Source: Acanthamoeba sp. SK_2022b (taxonomy: Eukaryota; Discosea; Longamoebia; Acanthamoebidae). From it: DNA of 32,955 nucleotides. The stretch lies in assembly GCA_027943245.1 (NCBI GenBank), contig JANDJZ010000530.1, forward strand, positions 1-32,955, read 5' to 3'. Shown here piece by piece: positions 1 to 9,023 of the stretch. A program made the position numbers and the translations under genes. Below the pieces are notes generated by a model. It was given only the letters and a program-made list of their open reading frames with translations. It did no database searches and was not told where the DNA came from. Within the stretch, counting starts at the first letter, position 1. Each line of letters starts with the position of its first letter.

Positions 1-137
1 AACCCTAACCCTAACCCTAACCCTAACCCTAACCCTAACCCTAACCCTAACCCTAACCCCTAACCCTAACCCTAACCCTAACCCTAACCCTAACCCTAAC
101 CCTAACCCTAACCCTAACCCTAACCCTAACCCTAACC

Positions 138-178
<41 letters not shown>

Positions 179-211
179 CCCTAACCCTAACCCTAACCCT
201 AACCCTAACCC

Positions 212-250
<39 letters not shown>

Positions 251-485
251 CCCTAACCCTAACCCTAACCCTAACCCTAACCCTAACCCTAACCCTAACC
301 CTAACCCTAACCCTAACCCTAACCCTAACCCTAACCCTAACCCTAACCCTAACCCTAACCCTAACCCTAACCCCAACCCTAACCCTAACCCTAACCCTAA
401 CCCTAACCCTAACCCTAACCCTAACCCTAACCCTAACCCTAACCCTAACCCTAACCCTAACCCTAACCCTAACCCTAACCCTAAC
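1..485. repeat. Telomere, CCCTAA/TTAGGG array
   Basis: About 80 head-to-tail copies of CCCTAA, with the C-rich strand running inwards from base 1, as expected for a left chromosome end. A few variant units break the array: an extra C near 58-60, extra A near 159 and 231, CCCAACCC near 209 and CCCCAACCC near 371. The array stops at about 485 in unique sequence. The variants are concentrated away from neither end in particular, so they may be old telomere or assembly noise. Confidence 0.97.
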
Positions 486-527
486 CAAAGCAGGAGACCC
501 ACCGGTATACCCCTAACCCTAACCCTA
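486..527. repeat. Telomere-junction tag, 42 bp, copy 1
   Basis: The first non-telomeric bases, starting CAAAGCAGGAGACCCACCGG and ending in two and a half more CCCTAA units. The same 42 bases recur without a mismatch at 7099-7140, where they are internal and not attached to a telomere array. Confidence 0.9.
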
Positions 528-534
528 AGAAATT

Positions 535-733
535 TCGCCGAAAACTCGAAGACAGTTCGTCGAAAATGTACAGAAAAGTCGTTGAAAACACAGTGACAAT
601 TCCTGGGAAATAGGGTGCCAATTCCTCGAAAATCAAGTGACAATTCCTTGAAAATCGCTTGATAGTTCCTTGAAATTCGACACACAATTCCTGGAAATAC
701 CGATACCCAATTCCTCGAATTCCAATTAAAACA
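535..733. repeat. Subtelomeric 22-bp degenerate tandem repeat
   Basis: Eight to nine adjacent units begin at 535, 557, 579, 601, 623, 645, 667, 689 and 712. The period is 22 bases, with one unit of 23. Each unit starts with a TCsTyGAAA-like core (for example TCCTTGAAAATC at 645) and most end in ACAAT or similar. Units are diverged but stay in register. No coding potential is claimed; the open frame on the minus strand is a by-product of the period and of the neighbouring telomere. Confidence 0.85.
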
Positions 734-1495
734 CTTATTATTTAATTTTATTTTTTTCCTCTCTGTATTACTCCATAAAATAGCCACACCATTTGTATCT
801 TTGATTTGCTTCACATGTTGCATATCATTGTGTTGCCTGCATTATACCCTGTCCAATGCACTCTATTGCTTCACTGGCGCACACCTTACAAGAGAGTTAG
901 ACACACATCTTTGGATAAATAGCATATTTGTTGCTTTTTTTTACATGTTGTAATTGATACAACTCTTGCACAAATTCACAATTGCAGTTGCTTCTTTATG
1001 ATGGCCCCTCCCATTCATGTTTCTTAACATGCCCTATGGTTCATGCTGACCCAGCTTCACCCACAATCACACAAGCCATTCAACACTATGCAATTTACTA
1101 GTGCCCTGACTTGTCTGTACAATTTATTTCATGCACTGCCAATATTGTAGCCATATGTAATTGACAAGTATGTTTGGATTCAAGTGCTCTTTCCAATGAG
1201 CTCAAGGTTGACAGGGTATGATGCAATGCAGCAGTTGTAGAGTATGACTATTGACCACATTACTGTTGATTGCTTAGGTGTGTTTGACTATGTTGTGTGT
1301 GAGTGTTTTGTTGGCTTCAGCTGGTAATATGATTGTGGGAGATAATGTTGATTGGTTTGGTAATTGGTTTGTTGTTTGTATGATGATGGTGCTGGTGATG
1401 ATATAATGGATATATATTTAGCCCATATTTTTTTTCCATGACAGGTGCATGGCCACCATCCACTCCCTCTCACAAGAGAGGCCATCCATCCATCC
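734..1495. other. Gene-free A+T-rich subtelomeric stretch
   Basis: No open frame with recognisable protein sequence, no RNA gene and no clear repeat was seen. The stretch is A+T-rich and lies downstream of the minus-strand chromodomain gene, so part of it may be that gene's 3' untranslated region. Confidence 0.5.
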
Positions 1496-1498
1496 ACC

Positions 1499-2056
1499 TC
1501 ATTCCACCACCACCACCACTGCCTCTTGCTCCTGCTGCTCCTGCTCCTGCTGCTCCTGCTGCTCCTGCTGCTTCTGCTGCTTCTTCTTCTCCTTGAGGGC
1601 ATTCTTCCTCTTCTTCTTGGCCAACTTGTCCTTGGCAGCCTTCTTCTCCTGAGCTGCATTCCTGGCCTGCTTGACCTTCTTGACCCACTGGGCATCCTGC
1701 TCTTCAGTGGTAGTGGAGCTGAGGGAGTTGAGGTCAATGAGCTGCTCCCTGACCCACTTCTCAGTGAAAGTGGGCTGAGCCTGGCAGAACTGGGTGAAGA
1801 GCTCGGAGGAGTTGTAGCTGTTGGGGAAGCCATGCCACTTGATCTGGAGGTACAGTCTTCCATCCTCCAGAATCCTCCATCCCAATATCCTCTCAGGCTG
1901 CTTCTTCTGGGGGGGGTTGGCCCTCCTCTCCTCTATCCTCTTTTTTTTCTCTGCTTCCTTGCCCAGATGCCTGGCCACATTGTGGGTGTGGCGGGCATTG
2001 CCCACATGGTCCTCTGGGGCCTTCCTCTTCCTCCTGGCAGGCTCAGTCCTGGACAT
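1499..2056 (-). CDS. Stand-alone chromodomain protein, 185 aa
   Basis: A single uninterrupted frame encodes 185 residues. Residues 1-53 are basic (RRKRK near 8-12, then a KKKR/RR-rich helix), which suggests nuclear import or DNA contact. Residues about 54-109 match a chromodomain: PERILGWRI, then LYLQIKWHGFPNS with the conserved Trp and the KWxGF/Y signature, then a C-terminal helix ending WVREQLIDL. Residues 120-185 are a highly charged, K/E then Q/E-rich coiled-coil-like tail. Chromodomains bind methylated histone tails; here the first aromatic cage position appears to be a proline, so methyl-lysine binding is uncertain. The start is the first ATG of the frame; an upstream exon beginning near 2136 cannot be excluded. 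The chromodomain resembles the C-terminal domains of the two recombinase-like genes further in, so it may be a derived fragment or a partner of that family. Confidence 0.7.
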   Translation of the reverse strand: MSRTEPARRKRKAPEDHVGNARHTHNVARHLGKEAEKKKRIEERRANPPQKKQPERILGWRILEDGRLYLQIKWHGFPNSYNSSELFTQFCQAQPTFTEKWVREQLIDLNSLSSTTTEEQDAQWVKKVKQARNAAQEKKAAKDKLAKKKRKNALKEKKKQQKQQEQQEQQEQEQQEQEAVVVVVE

Positions 2057-2800
2057 GATAGCTGTTGTTGCTTTTTATTGTTGTTGTTGGTGGGGGTGTA
2101 AAAAAAAAAAAGCTCCAACCGCCATTTTGACTCAAAAAGTCAAGAGGGGTCATTCAGGGGGGTGGGACATGTTTTTGGTATCATCTGAAAGCGCACGCTG
2201 AGCTGAACACGACGAGCTGCATGTCTTGTCGGGAGGGGGTCATTCAAGCCCGTCGCACAAGTTGCAAAGTGGCATCCAATCAGAAAAGTCCAAAAAAGGC
2301 CAATCAAAAATCCTGAAAAATATAATTAAATGCCTACCCACCCGGCCGTGCGTGCTAGTCAACATTCCTTGGTATCATCATGCTCCACTCTTCTTGCGCT
2401 ATCCAACCATGCCCTTGGTTTCTCATGTAGATCAAGTGCAACAAAATCGCCTAACTCCTCCAGTCATCCAACCAGCCAAACAATCCCCAAAAATGAATCT
2501 TTAATATCTAACTCTGCAACAACTCATCTGTCAGACGTGTACTACCCATCATTCTGTTCAGCTCAGTGCCGCGATCAAGACGCACCCATCCCGCATCTTC
2601 AACGACAAGTTACAACGAAACGAGCCCCCACTGTGTCATCCAACAATTTTTTTCACACCATCTTGTAGCTCTCGGCGCGCGTGACACAACGCACCCATTG
2701 CCTGCCCGGACAGACCATTTTCAAGCCCGTCGCATGCGTTACAATTTTTGCCGCACAAACCCCCACTGCCAGGCAGAATTTGGTTGCCACTTTTAGTTCT
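2057..2800. other. Intergenic, repeat remnants
   Basis: No convincing gene. About 65 bases at 2526-2590 (CATCTGTCAGACGTGTACTA and onward) are repeated in diverged form at 7422-7483, so part of the stretch is an old duplication. The 14-mer TCAAGCCCGTCGCA occurs at about 2243 and again at about 2721. The region also acts as the 5' flank of the minus-strand chromodomain gene. Confidence 0.5.
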
Positions 2801-2807
2801 TCTCACT

Positions 2808-3057
2808 TGGCTGACATGGCTGGTGCTTGCGCTACCATAATTGAGAGCCCGGTTCAATTCCCACCCTTGGTGGGATAAGAATTGGGGATAGGGCTGTCGG
2901 GTTATCTTGATAATCTTAAAGCTCCGCTGAGTGAAAACAAGCGAGCGTATTGAGAGACCAAGTGGGAGGAACTCTGTTATGTCTTTTGTTGTTTTTGTTG
3001 TTGTTTTTGTTGTTGTTGTTGTTGTTGTTGATGATGATGATGATGATGATGATGATG
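2808..3057 (+). mobile_element. Candidate tRNA-derived SINE
   Basis: A pol III A-box-like sequence (TGGCTGACATGG, 2808-2819) is followed 31 bases later by a B-box-like GGTTCAATTCC (2851-2861). The T-arm does not pair properly, so this is not a working tRNA. About 120 bases further on there is a simple-sequence tail of GTT then GAT triplets (about 2985-3057), as found at SINE 3' ends. No target-site duplication was confirmed. Confidence 0.35.
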
Positions 3058-3122
3058 CTTGTAGTGAATTCCCCAATCCTGTCTCAGTTGTGTAACACAC
3101 CATTATGTTCATCCAATAATGG

Positions 3123-3244
3123 TTACTGTTGTTGCTTGTTGTTGTTGGTTGTTGTTTAGACATCTCCCACACAAACAGGTGCTGGTGGTAGGATTTGAAC
3201 CACTAGCAGATGGTATCCTGTCTGCAGAAATAACCAGGCAGCTA
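3123..3244 (-). mobile_element. Second tRNA-like / SINE candidate
   Basis: On the minus strand, TAGCTGCCTGG (3234-3244) resembles an A box and GGTTCAAATCC (3191-3201) is a perfect B-box type sequence. They are followed by an AAC-triplet-rich tail (about 3123-3155). T-stem pairing is poor, so it is a decayed tRNA or a tRNA-derived element. It faces the element at 2808 tail to tail. Confidence 0.35.
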
Positions 3245-3355
3245 TGTTTGGAACAGACACATTTTCATTCTCTTTTCTCTCCTTGACTGTGCACACATCT
3301 GCTCTCCTCTGCTCCAACCAAAATCTCCTAGTTGCCTGTGTCACAGTAAATCAGC

Positions 3356-3721
3356 ATGGAGAATCCCAACAAGAGAACTAAGCGTTCCACTGAAGAAGTG
3401 GTACAATAAATGTGTCTTGTGATTGTTTCTCACTCTCACTTTCACTCTCTCTCTCTCTCTCTCCCTCCCTCTCAAGCACACACACACTCTTACTTACCCT
3501 GTACATGTACACTACAGGAGAGTGAACTGCTGCCTGAAGTCTCTGCCTTTGAGCAGCACACTCCTCAAGTTCCAGGCAAGCACTTTCAGGGTGCTGACTG
3601 GTCTGTTCTGAAGGAGAAGTTCCCTGCCCTGCTCACCCCAGTCAAGGCCACACTACAGCGCCGGCTTGCACGCATGAGTGCTGAGAAGGTACAGTGTAGT
3701 TTATGCTTGGTGTATGTGTAT

Positions 3722-3796
<75 letters not shown>

Positions 3797-4043
3797 CAGG
3801 CAGTTATATGTATGTGTTATGCTTGGCTTACACTTTATGGTGGATGGGTGGGTGGGTGAAACAGAGAAGGAAAACAATTAAAGAGATGCAGTCTCCTTTG
3901 CAGGAGCGCACCACAGCAACTCAGCATGTGTCTCAGACAGCACGTGATGCCAAGTCAGCCATATGTAACTTCTTTGGCTTTCAGACATCTGTCCTTGGTA
4001 CTTCCTCAGATATATATCAATATACATATAAATAAACATACAT

Positions 4044-4140
<97 letters not shown>

Positions 4141-4617
4141 AATAATATCTCAAACCCAACTATGTTGAGAACACCCTAATCAAACAATTTTGGATTGTGT
4201 GTATATATATATATCTTGTATCTATTCATCCAGGTGTTGAGCCTCATGATTACAAGCTTGAGTCTCTGTGGGATGTGGACATCTACATGCAGTACCTCAA
4301 CTGGCTGGAGTGGTTCTACAAGAGCGGCAACACAGTCAACAATCGATGCAGCGACCTCATGAACTTCATCAAGAGCCTCAGCCTTGACCAAGAGTACCTC
4401 TACAACACTGCAGTCCAGGCTGAGATCCGCCGTGCACTTGCAGCCTATGCCAAGACTGCAGCAACTGGGAGAGCCTCTTACCAGGGAGATGTTGGTCGCT
4501 TGCTGTCCACTGACCAGCTGACAGCCCAGGGCAAGTTCTTCACTGCACCAGAGCTGGCCTGCTTTGTTCTCTGGCTCATTGCAAGGTGGAAGCGATACCT
4601 ACCTGCCTTTGCACCAG

Positions 4618-4651
<34 letters not shown>

Positions 4652-5239
4652 TTCAACTTCATCCCAACCACCTCCTCTGCCTCCTTCACCTCAACAGCAC
4701 CAGCTCAGTCTTCCAGACAGAGCATGGATCCTACAACAGTGCCTTATGACTCTGCTTGTCATCCTCATGGGTGGTGTTCGCCGGCAGGTTGTTGGCAGCA
4801 TCACTCTCAACAACCTCAGGTGGAATGCGGACAAGACTCGACTCTTTGTCAAGATGGGTGAGGAGAAGGTCATCCGGTCTGGTGGCTCCCATCTGCCAAT
4901 CCCAGTTCTCCTCCAGAACATGGTGGAGTTCTTCCGGCAGCATGTGCGGCAGCATCTCCTGGTCTCCAGCAGATCTGATGTTGAAACATTCTTCATCGCC
5001 AAGCAAGGTAATCCTCTGTTTCTTCTTCTTCTTGTTGTTGTTGTTGTTCTTGTTCAAATTCATATTCATCTTCACACCACATCACAACAGGAGGTCCCAT
5101 GCAGCTCAAGAACTTTGGCAAGATCATTGCTGACACCTCAACTCTCTTCAATCCACACCTTCATGTCACCTGCTTGGATTACAGGCGCTTAGAGGTGACC
5201 AAGCTCTTTGGAGGTATAGTGTCTGTCTGTCTGTCTGTC

Positions 5240-5333
<94 letters not shown>

Positions 5334-6334
5334 TGCAGATACTAAGCTTTATTACATTTGTGTTGTGTGTGCATGTGTGTGTTGTGTGTTTTTAGGATTC
5401 TTTGATGAGTCCAAGATTACTGGCCTGGATGGCCTTACTGCTGCCATGAGTAGCTATCTCAATGTTTCCCAACAGGTACATAACAGAAGAGGAGAGAGAG
5501 AGAGAGAGAGAGAGTATATCAGATGCTAATCCTAACCCTAAAAAAATCATTTATATTCAGATCATGGAGAGGCATTACAACCGCAACACCAACATGGATG
5601 TACATGTGAGGGTACAGGACATCATTGCCACTGAGGCACTGGGTGAGCATGCTCCAGAGGTGCAGAGCCAGATTGCCGATATTGACAATGAGATCCGCCA
5701 ACACATCAATCCTGCCCTGATGCAACTCCATGATGTGCCAATCACCCGCCATGTCCGACTCATTGTTGACCAGCAGGAATGGGCCAGAAGTCGAGATGAG
5801 GAACGGCAGGCAGCCAGGGAAGCAGCACGACTTGCTGCTGGTGGCAGGCCTGACAAGGGCAAGGAGCGCATCTACAACCAGGAGGAGGAGGAGGAGGAGA
5901 AGGAGAAGGATAGAGAGCAGGAGCAGCAGCAGCCTGTCTGCAGGCGTGGCACAAGAGTCAGGAGGTCTCTATTTGCTGACAACATCCTTGATCTCACAAG
6001 GGATCAAGAGGAGGAGGAGGAGAAGGAGAAGGAGAAGGAGAAGGAGGAGGAAGAGGAAGAGGAGGAAGAAGAGGAAGAGAAGGAGGAAGAGGTGGAGAAG
6101 ACATATGATGACAGGGAGTGGGAGGTTGAGGAGATTGTGGATGAAGTTCCAGACTCGACTGGTACCACCATGCTCTTCAAGGTCAAGTGGAAGGGCTTTG
6201 GCAGACACCACAACTCATGGGTGCCCTACACTGAGCTTCCTGGCTGCTTGGAGGCCTTCAACAGGTACCTCCTCAGGTGGCATGCCAGGGCTGCTGCCAG
6301 CAATGCCAAGAAGAGGAAGAATGCTTCCTCTTAA
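3356..6334 (+). CDS. Tyrosine-recombinase-like core with C-terminal chromodomain, copy A (686 aa, 7 exons)
   Basis: Exons 3356-3400, 3518-3688, 3904-3997, 4234-5007, 5091-5213, 5396-5475 and 5561-6334 join in frame into 686 codons plus stop; all introns are GT-AG. Residues about 115-150 resemble the helical core-binding domain of integrases (MQYLNWLEWFYKSGNTVNNR). The catalytic-like domain has GGVRRQ (R286), a hairpin GEEKVIR (K315), LDYRRLEVTKLFGG (R393/R394) and YLNVSQQIMERHYNR with Y435 as the candidate nucleophile. The His of the usual HxxR box and that of the LGH box are not seen. Two Glu-rich tracts (5880-5905, 6007-6099) follow. A chromodomain occupies residues about 615-670 (EWEVEEIVDEV, VKWKGF, NSW) and retains three aromatic cage candidates. 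A His/Ser-encoding triplet repeat (4617-4650) lies in exon 4. Fold assignment is by motif, not by search; a Crypton-like element or a host-adopted recombinase are both possible. Exon 1 is the least certain. Confidence 0.75.
3727..3792 (+). repeat. (TG)n microsatellite in intron 2 of copy A
   Basis: About 33 uninterrupted TG dinucleotides inside the intron 3689-3903, in the sense orientation of the transcript. Confidence 0.95.
4060..4138 (+). repeat. (CA)n microsatellite in intron 3 of copy A
   Basis: About 39 CA dinucleotides preceded by CATA-type repeats, inside the intron 3998-4233. It accounts for long Thr-His and Cys-Val frames that are not real proteins. Confidence 0.95.
5220..5332 (+). 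repeat. Compound (TCTG)n(TG)n(GA)n microsatellite in intron 5 of copy A
   Basis: TCTG tetramers (5220-5243), then a long TG run (about 5244-5317), then GA dinucleotides, all between the exons ending at 5213 and starting at 5396. Confidence 0.93.
5526..5542 (+). repeat. Short interstitial telomere-like sequence
   Basis: CTAATCCTAACCCTAAA, two to three telomere-like units, lies in intron 6 of copy A, 18 bases before the exon that carries the candidate catalytic tyrosine. Confidence 0.6.
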
Positions 6335-6653
6335 AGATTTGTTCTTTCATTCACTCTATCTCTCTCTCTCTCTCTCTCTCTTTGCATGGCCTTTGGTGTT
6401 GGTTTTTGTTTACCTTGATGGCAAGGTTAATTTTCCAACACAGCATAATACAACTCTTTTTTCTTTTCTTAGTTGTTGGTCTCCATGTCCATTGCAGCCA
6501 AGTACAGAACAGGTCATAGTTTATAGCTCAGTAAGCTCTAGTAATACAATGCACCCTAGTACATGCTTGGTTGATAAGCCATTGCAGAGTTACAGTGTAA
6601 TTGGTCATTTGTTGAGAGCAGTGGCTGGCCGAAAAACGCCTAAGTCAATAGCA

Positions 6654-6794
6654 CTCACCAGTCAAATCAGCTTTCTTCTACTTGGAATGCTTGACCTCAA
6701 AACACTTGTATACCCCTTTAACCCCCCCAAAAACACGTTTCCCGCTGTCCGTTTTGCTCTAGCTATTTTTGTTAGCCCACAATTGAATTTACAA
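6654..6794. repeat. 141-bp direct repeat, copy 1
   Basis: Starts CTCACCAGTCAAATCAGC and ends near GAATTTACAA. It aligns without large gaps to 7218-7358, with scattered substitutions (roughly 85 to 90 per cent identical by eye). Confidence 0.85.
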
Positions 6795-7098
6795 CCCTTT
6801 TCGCCTCATACAAAATTTTGTGAGACCTCTCTGCATACAATGTCTCATCTTCTATGACCGACTTGTATATCAAACTGATGCCTGAATTATGCTCTATCAC
6901 ACAAAATTTAGTTCATTGCATACCGATACGTAATACCAGAGATCAATTAAATTCTTGACAATATTAAATCAAAAATAAATATTGTAAATTGTCTATCTCC
7001 GGTACTTGGATAGATCATGAATTTTCAATAGGTGCAACAGATAGAGCGTAAGTTATAGTATATTTACAATACTTAACATTTGGGGTAAAAAAAAGAGG

Positions 7099-7140
7099 CA
7101 AAGCAGGAGACCCACCGGTATACCCCTAACCCTAACCCTA
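7099..7140. repeat. Telomere-junction tag, 42 bp, copy 2 (internal)
   Basis: Identical over 42 bases to 486-527, including the terminal telomeric units, but flanked by unrelated sequence on both sides (an A-rich run before, CCACATGCC after). Confidence 0.92.
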
Positions 7141-7217
7141 CCACATGCCAAACAGAGACACAGATGCAAAGTTAGAGTGATTTCAGTGTGTTTACAGTCC
7201 ATGCACTCAAAGTCAGC

Positions 7218-7358
7218 CTCACCAGTCAAATCAGCTTTCTTGTGCTTATATTTCCTGACCTCAAAACACTTGTCAACCCTTTTACCCCCCCAAAAAACAA
7301 GTTTCCCACTGTCTGTTTTGATCTAGCTATTCTTGTTAGCCCACAATTGAATTTACAA
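7218..7358. repeat. 141-bp direct repeat, copy 2
   Basis: Partner of 6654-6794, spaced 564 bases from it, with the internal telomere-junction tag between them. Confidence 0.85.
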
Positions 7359-7421
7359 AATCTTTGTACCATACGCCAAGCCAAAACTTGATATAATATT
7401 GATATGCAACCCTGCAATGGC

Positions 7422-7483
7422 TTATCTGTCAGACATGTGATGTACATCATTCTATTCAGCTCAGTGCCACAATCAAGACTCAC
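7422..7483. repeat. Diverged copy of 2526-2590
   Basis: TATCTGTCAGACATGTGATG and the following bases match 2526-2590 in order (CTGTCAGAC, ATCATTCT, TTCAGCTCAGTGCC, ATCAAGAC) with substitutions. Confidence 0.75.
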
Positions 7484-7560
7484 TTCTCTTCTGCACACTA
7501 GGAATGACAATGCACAACAAAACAAGTCTGTCATATACAATGTTTGACACTCGCCATGCA

Positions 7561-7645
7561 ACACAAGCACACTGCATGTGTGTCAGACAGCACATAATGC
7601 TCAGTCAGCATACATACATACATACATACATACCCATGCACACAC

Positions 7646-7682
<37 letters not shown>

Positions 7683-7735
7683 CAACAATATCCCAAACCC
7701 AACTTAGTGGAGATACCCTAATCCATTTTTGAATT
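7561..7735 (+). pseudogene. Decayed duplicate of exon 3/intron 3 of copy A
   Basis: GCATGTGTGTCAGACAGCAC then a CA-repeat, then CAACAATATCCCAAACCCAA matches, in the same order and orientation, copy A at about 3922-3962 and 4137-4185. The middle of the source (about 3970-4030) is missing and the reading frame is lost. It shows that the recombinase-like gene has been duplicated at least once more within this subtelomere. Confidence 0.7.
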
Positions 7736-8089
7736 TGCTTAGATTTACAAACCTCTGGATGCATTTTCTAAGCTTGGCAGATCAGCCTTGCTATCAAATT
7801 AACCAATGGTCTATGCTGATCACAAATACATATGATTCATGAGAGTCAGACAAACTGCACATAAGTTACATGAATTTTTCTATCAAAAATGCCTTTTTTC
7901 CACCCAAAACTTTATCATTTCTTTTCTCATTATGATAATTATCAATAATGAGCACAGATATGATATCATATATGTACAACTTTCCAAGCTCTTTCCAACA
8001 AGTACTCACTCAATAGGGTATATCCAAAGCCTTTTCACACAAAACAACAGGCACTAATAATCATGAATTCAAAATCGTTTTTTTTTTTA

Positions 8090-8260
8090 TTAAAGTTCTT
8101 CCTTATCCATATCAAGTTGTCGAAGTCTTAGACTAGTGTAAAAAGAGATCCCTACATATTCATCATCCTCCTCTGTTGACCCTGTTATGGTAAGTAGTTA
8201 ATGTTAGCAAAATTGAAAATCAAAAGAGAAAAAGATTGCTGTACCTATTTCATAGTCATC

Positions 8261-8292
<32 letters not shown>

Positions 8293-8353
8293 GATAGTTG
8301 AAGACTGGCACTGGGGGGATGTAGATGATCCTGGTAGGGTGGTAGCTTGACAT
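8090..8353 (-). CDS. Small spliced polyQ protein, 66 aa
   Basis: Exon 1 (8353-8245) begins ATG TCA AGC and encodes MSSYHPTRIIYIPPVPVFNY followed by 11 glutamines and DDYEI. A 63-base intron (8244-8182; GTACAG...AACAG) joins in phase 1 to exon 2 (8181-8090), which encodes an acidic, then basic tail and stops at 8090-8092. An AATAAA overlaps the stop (8091-8086, minus strand), giving a plausible 3' end. No family is recognised. It lies head to head with copy B, whose ATG is 445 bases away, so the two may share a promoter region. It could be chance, as it is short. Confidence 0.4.
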
Positions 8354-8797
8354 GGTCTGGTCTCTGGCAGGTATGTGTTATTGTGAGGGTGTGTGTGTGT
8401 AATGATTTGACTGGTCAGCTACTGTCATATAAATACTGGGTTGTTGCTTAACAGGAGTTTCTGTGAGTGGTTGTTCAACTGGGGTACTTGTGATTGGCTG
8501 CATCTGGGTGGCTTAAGTCACCACCAATCACATGTTGAGGCAACTAGGTTGTTTAAAGCACAGCCATTCACCTGCTGAGGCAACAAGGTTGTTTGTGTCC
8601 CAGCAAATAGTGCTCTGGGTTGATAGCAGGAGTTGTTGCTATTGGTGCACTAACAGGAGTGTTGCTGATTGGCTTGCTACATAGATAAATACTGCCCTCT
8701 GGCTGCCAGTCTTCCACCAATTCACCAACACTCTCTCTCTCTCTCTCTCTCAGTCCAAGCCAACACAACAACTCACAACTTTCAACAACCAGCGGCC
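8354..8797. promoter_or_regulatory. Bidirectional promoter region of copy B and the polyQ gene
   Basis: TATA-like CATATAAATA lies at about 8427-8437 and ATAGATAAATA at about 8681-8691. CCAAT-type boxes recur in both orientations (GATTGGCT at about 8493 and 8667, CTATTGGTG near 8639, CCAATCAC near 8525). Two imperfect copies of a roughly 40-base block (about 8523-8562 and 8564-8604; shared GAGGCAAC and AGGTTGTTT) are adjacent. A CT-repeat (about 8729-8750) precedes the ATG. Promoter function is inferred from position and boxes only. Confidence 0.45.
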
Positions 8798-8990
8798 ATG
8801 GAGAAGGACTGCCCCAGCAACAATGAGGATGCCAAGACTACTGCCCCTGCTAGTACAAGCACTGAAGCAGCTGACAAGGAGTATCTGGCCAAGCGCAAGG
8901 AATTCAGAGCAGCAGGTGTTCTTTATGGTATGTTTTTCCTATGTTTTTTGTTTGTCTTTTTTTTTTAACCTCTGGCTAACCTGTGTTATT

Positions 8991-9023
<33 letters not shown>

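Larger units (their letters stand above)
6335..8085. other. Gene-poor stretch with duplicated remnants
   Basis: No intact gene is seen over 1.75 kb. It holds a CT-repeat just after copy A's stop (about 6354-6380), two 141-bp direct repeats, an internal copy of the telomere-junction tag and a decayed fragment of copy A, each listed separately. A 15-base inverted pair (CTGCAATGGCTTATC at about 7410-7424 and its complement at about 6573-6589) also lies here. Confidence 0.5.

Noticed and set aside
1..733. CRISPR-like array
   Set aside because: Telomere and 22-bp units are contiguous with no spacers, and the sequence is eukaryotic.
1..823. Long minus-strand frames of alternating Val-Arg or Gly-Leu
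   Set aside because: They are translations of the telomere array and of the 22-bp repeat, not genes.
1445..2201. Plus-strand Leu-rich frames
   Set aside because: Antisense of the chromodomain gene; the Leu runs mirror its Q/E/K-rich tail.
2808..3244. Functional tRNA genes
   Set aside because: A and B boxes are present but the T-stem and acceptor stem do not pair.
3678..5395. Cys-Val and Thr-His repeat frames
   Set aside because: Produced by intronic TG/CA microsatellites.
5730..6857. Arg-rich frame overlapping copy A
   Set aside because: Shifted reading of the Glu-rich exon; it breaks the chromodomain and shows no family.
6573..7424. Terminal inverted repeats of a DNA transposon
   Set aside because: Only about 15 bases match in inverse orientation, with no duplicated target site and no transposase between them.
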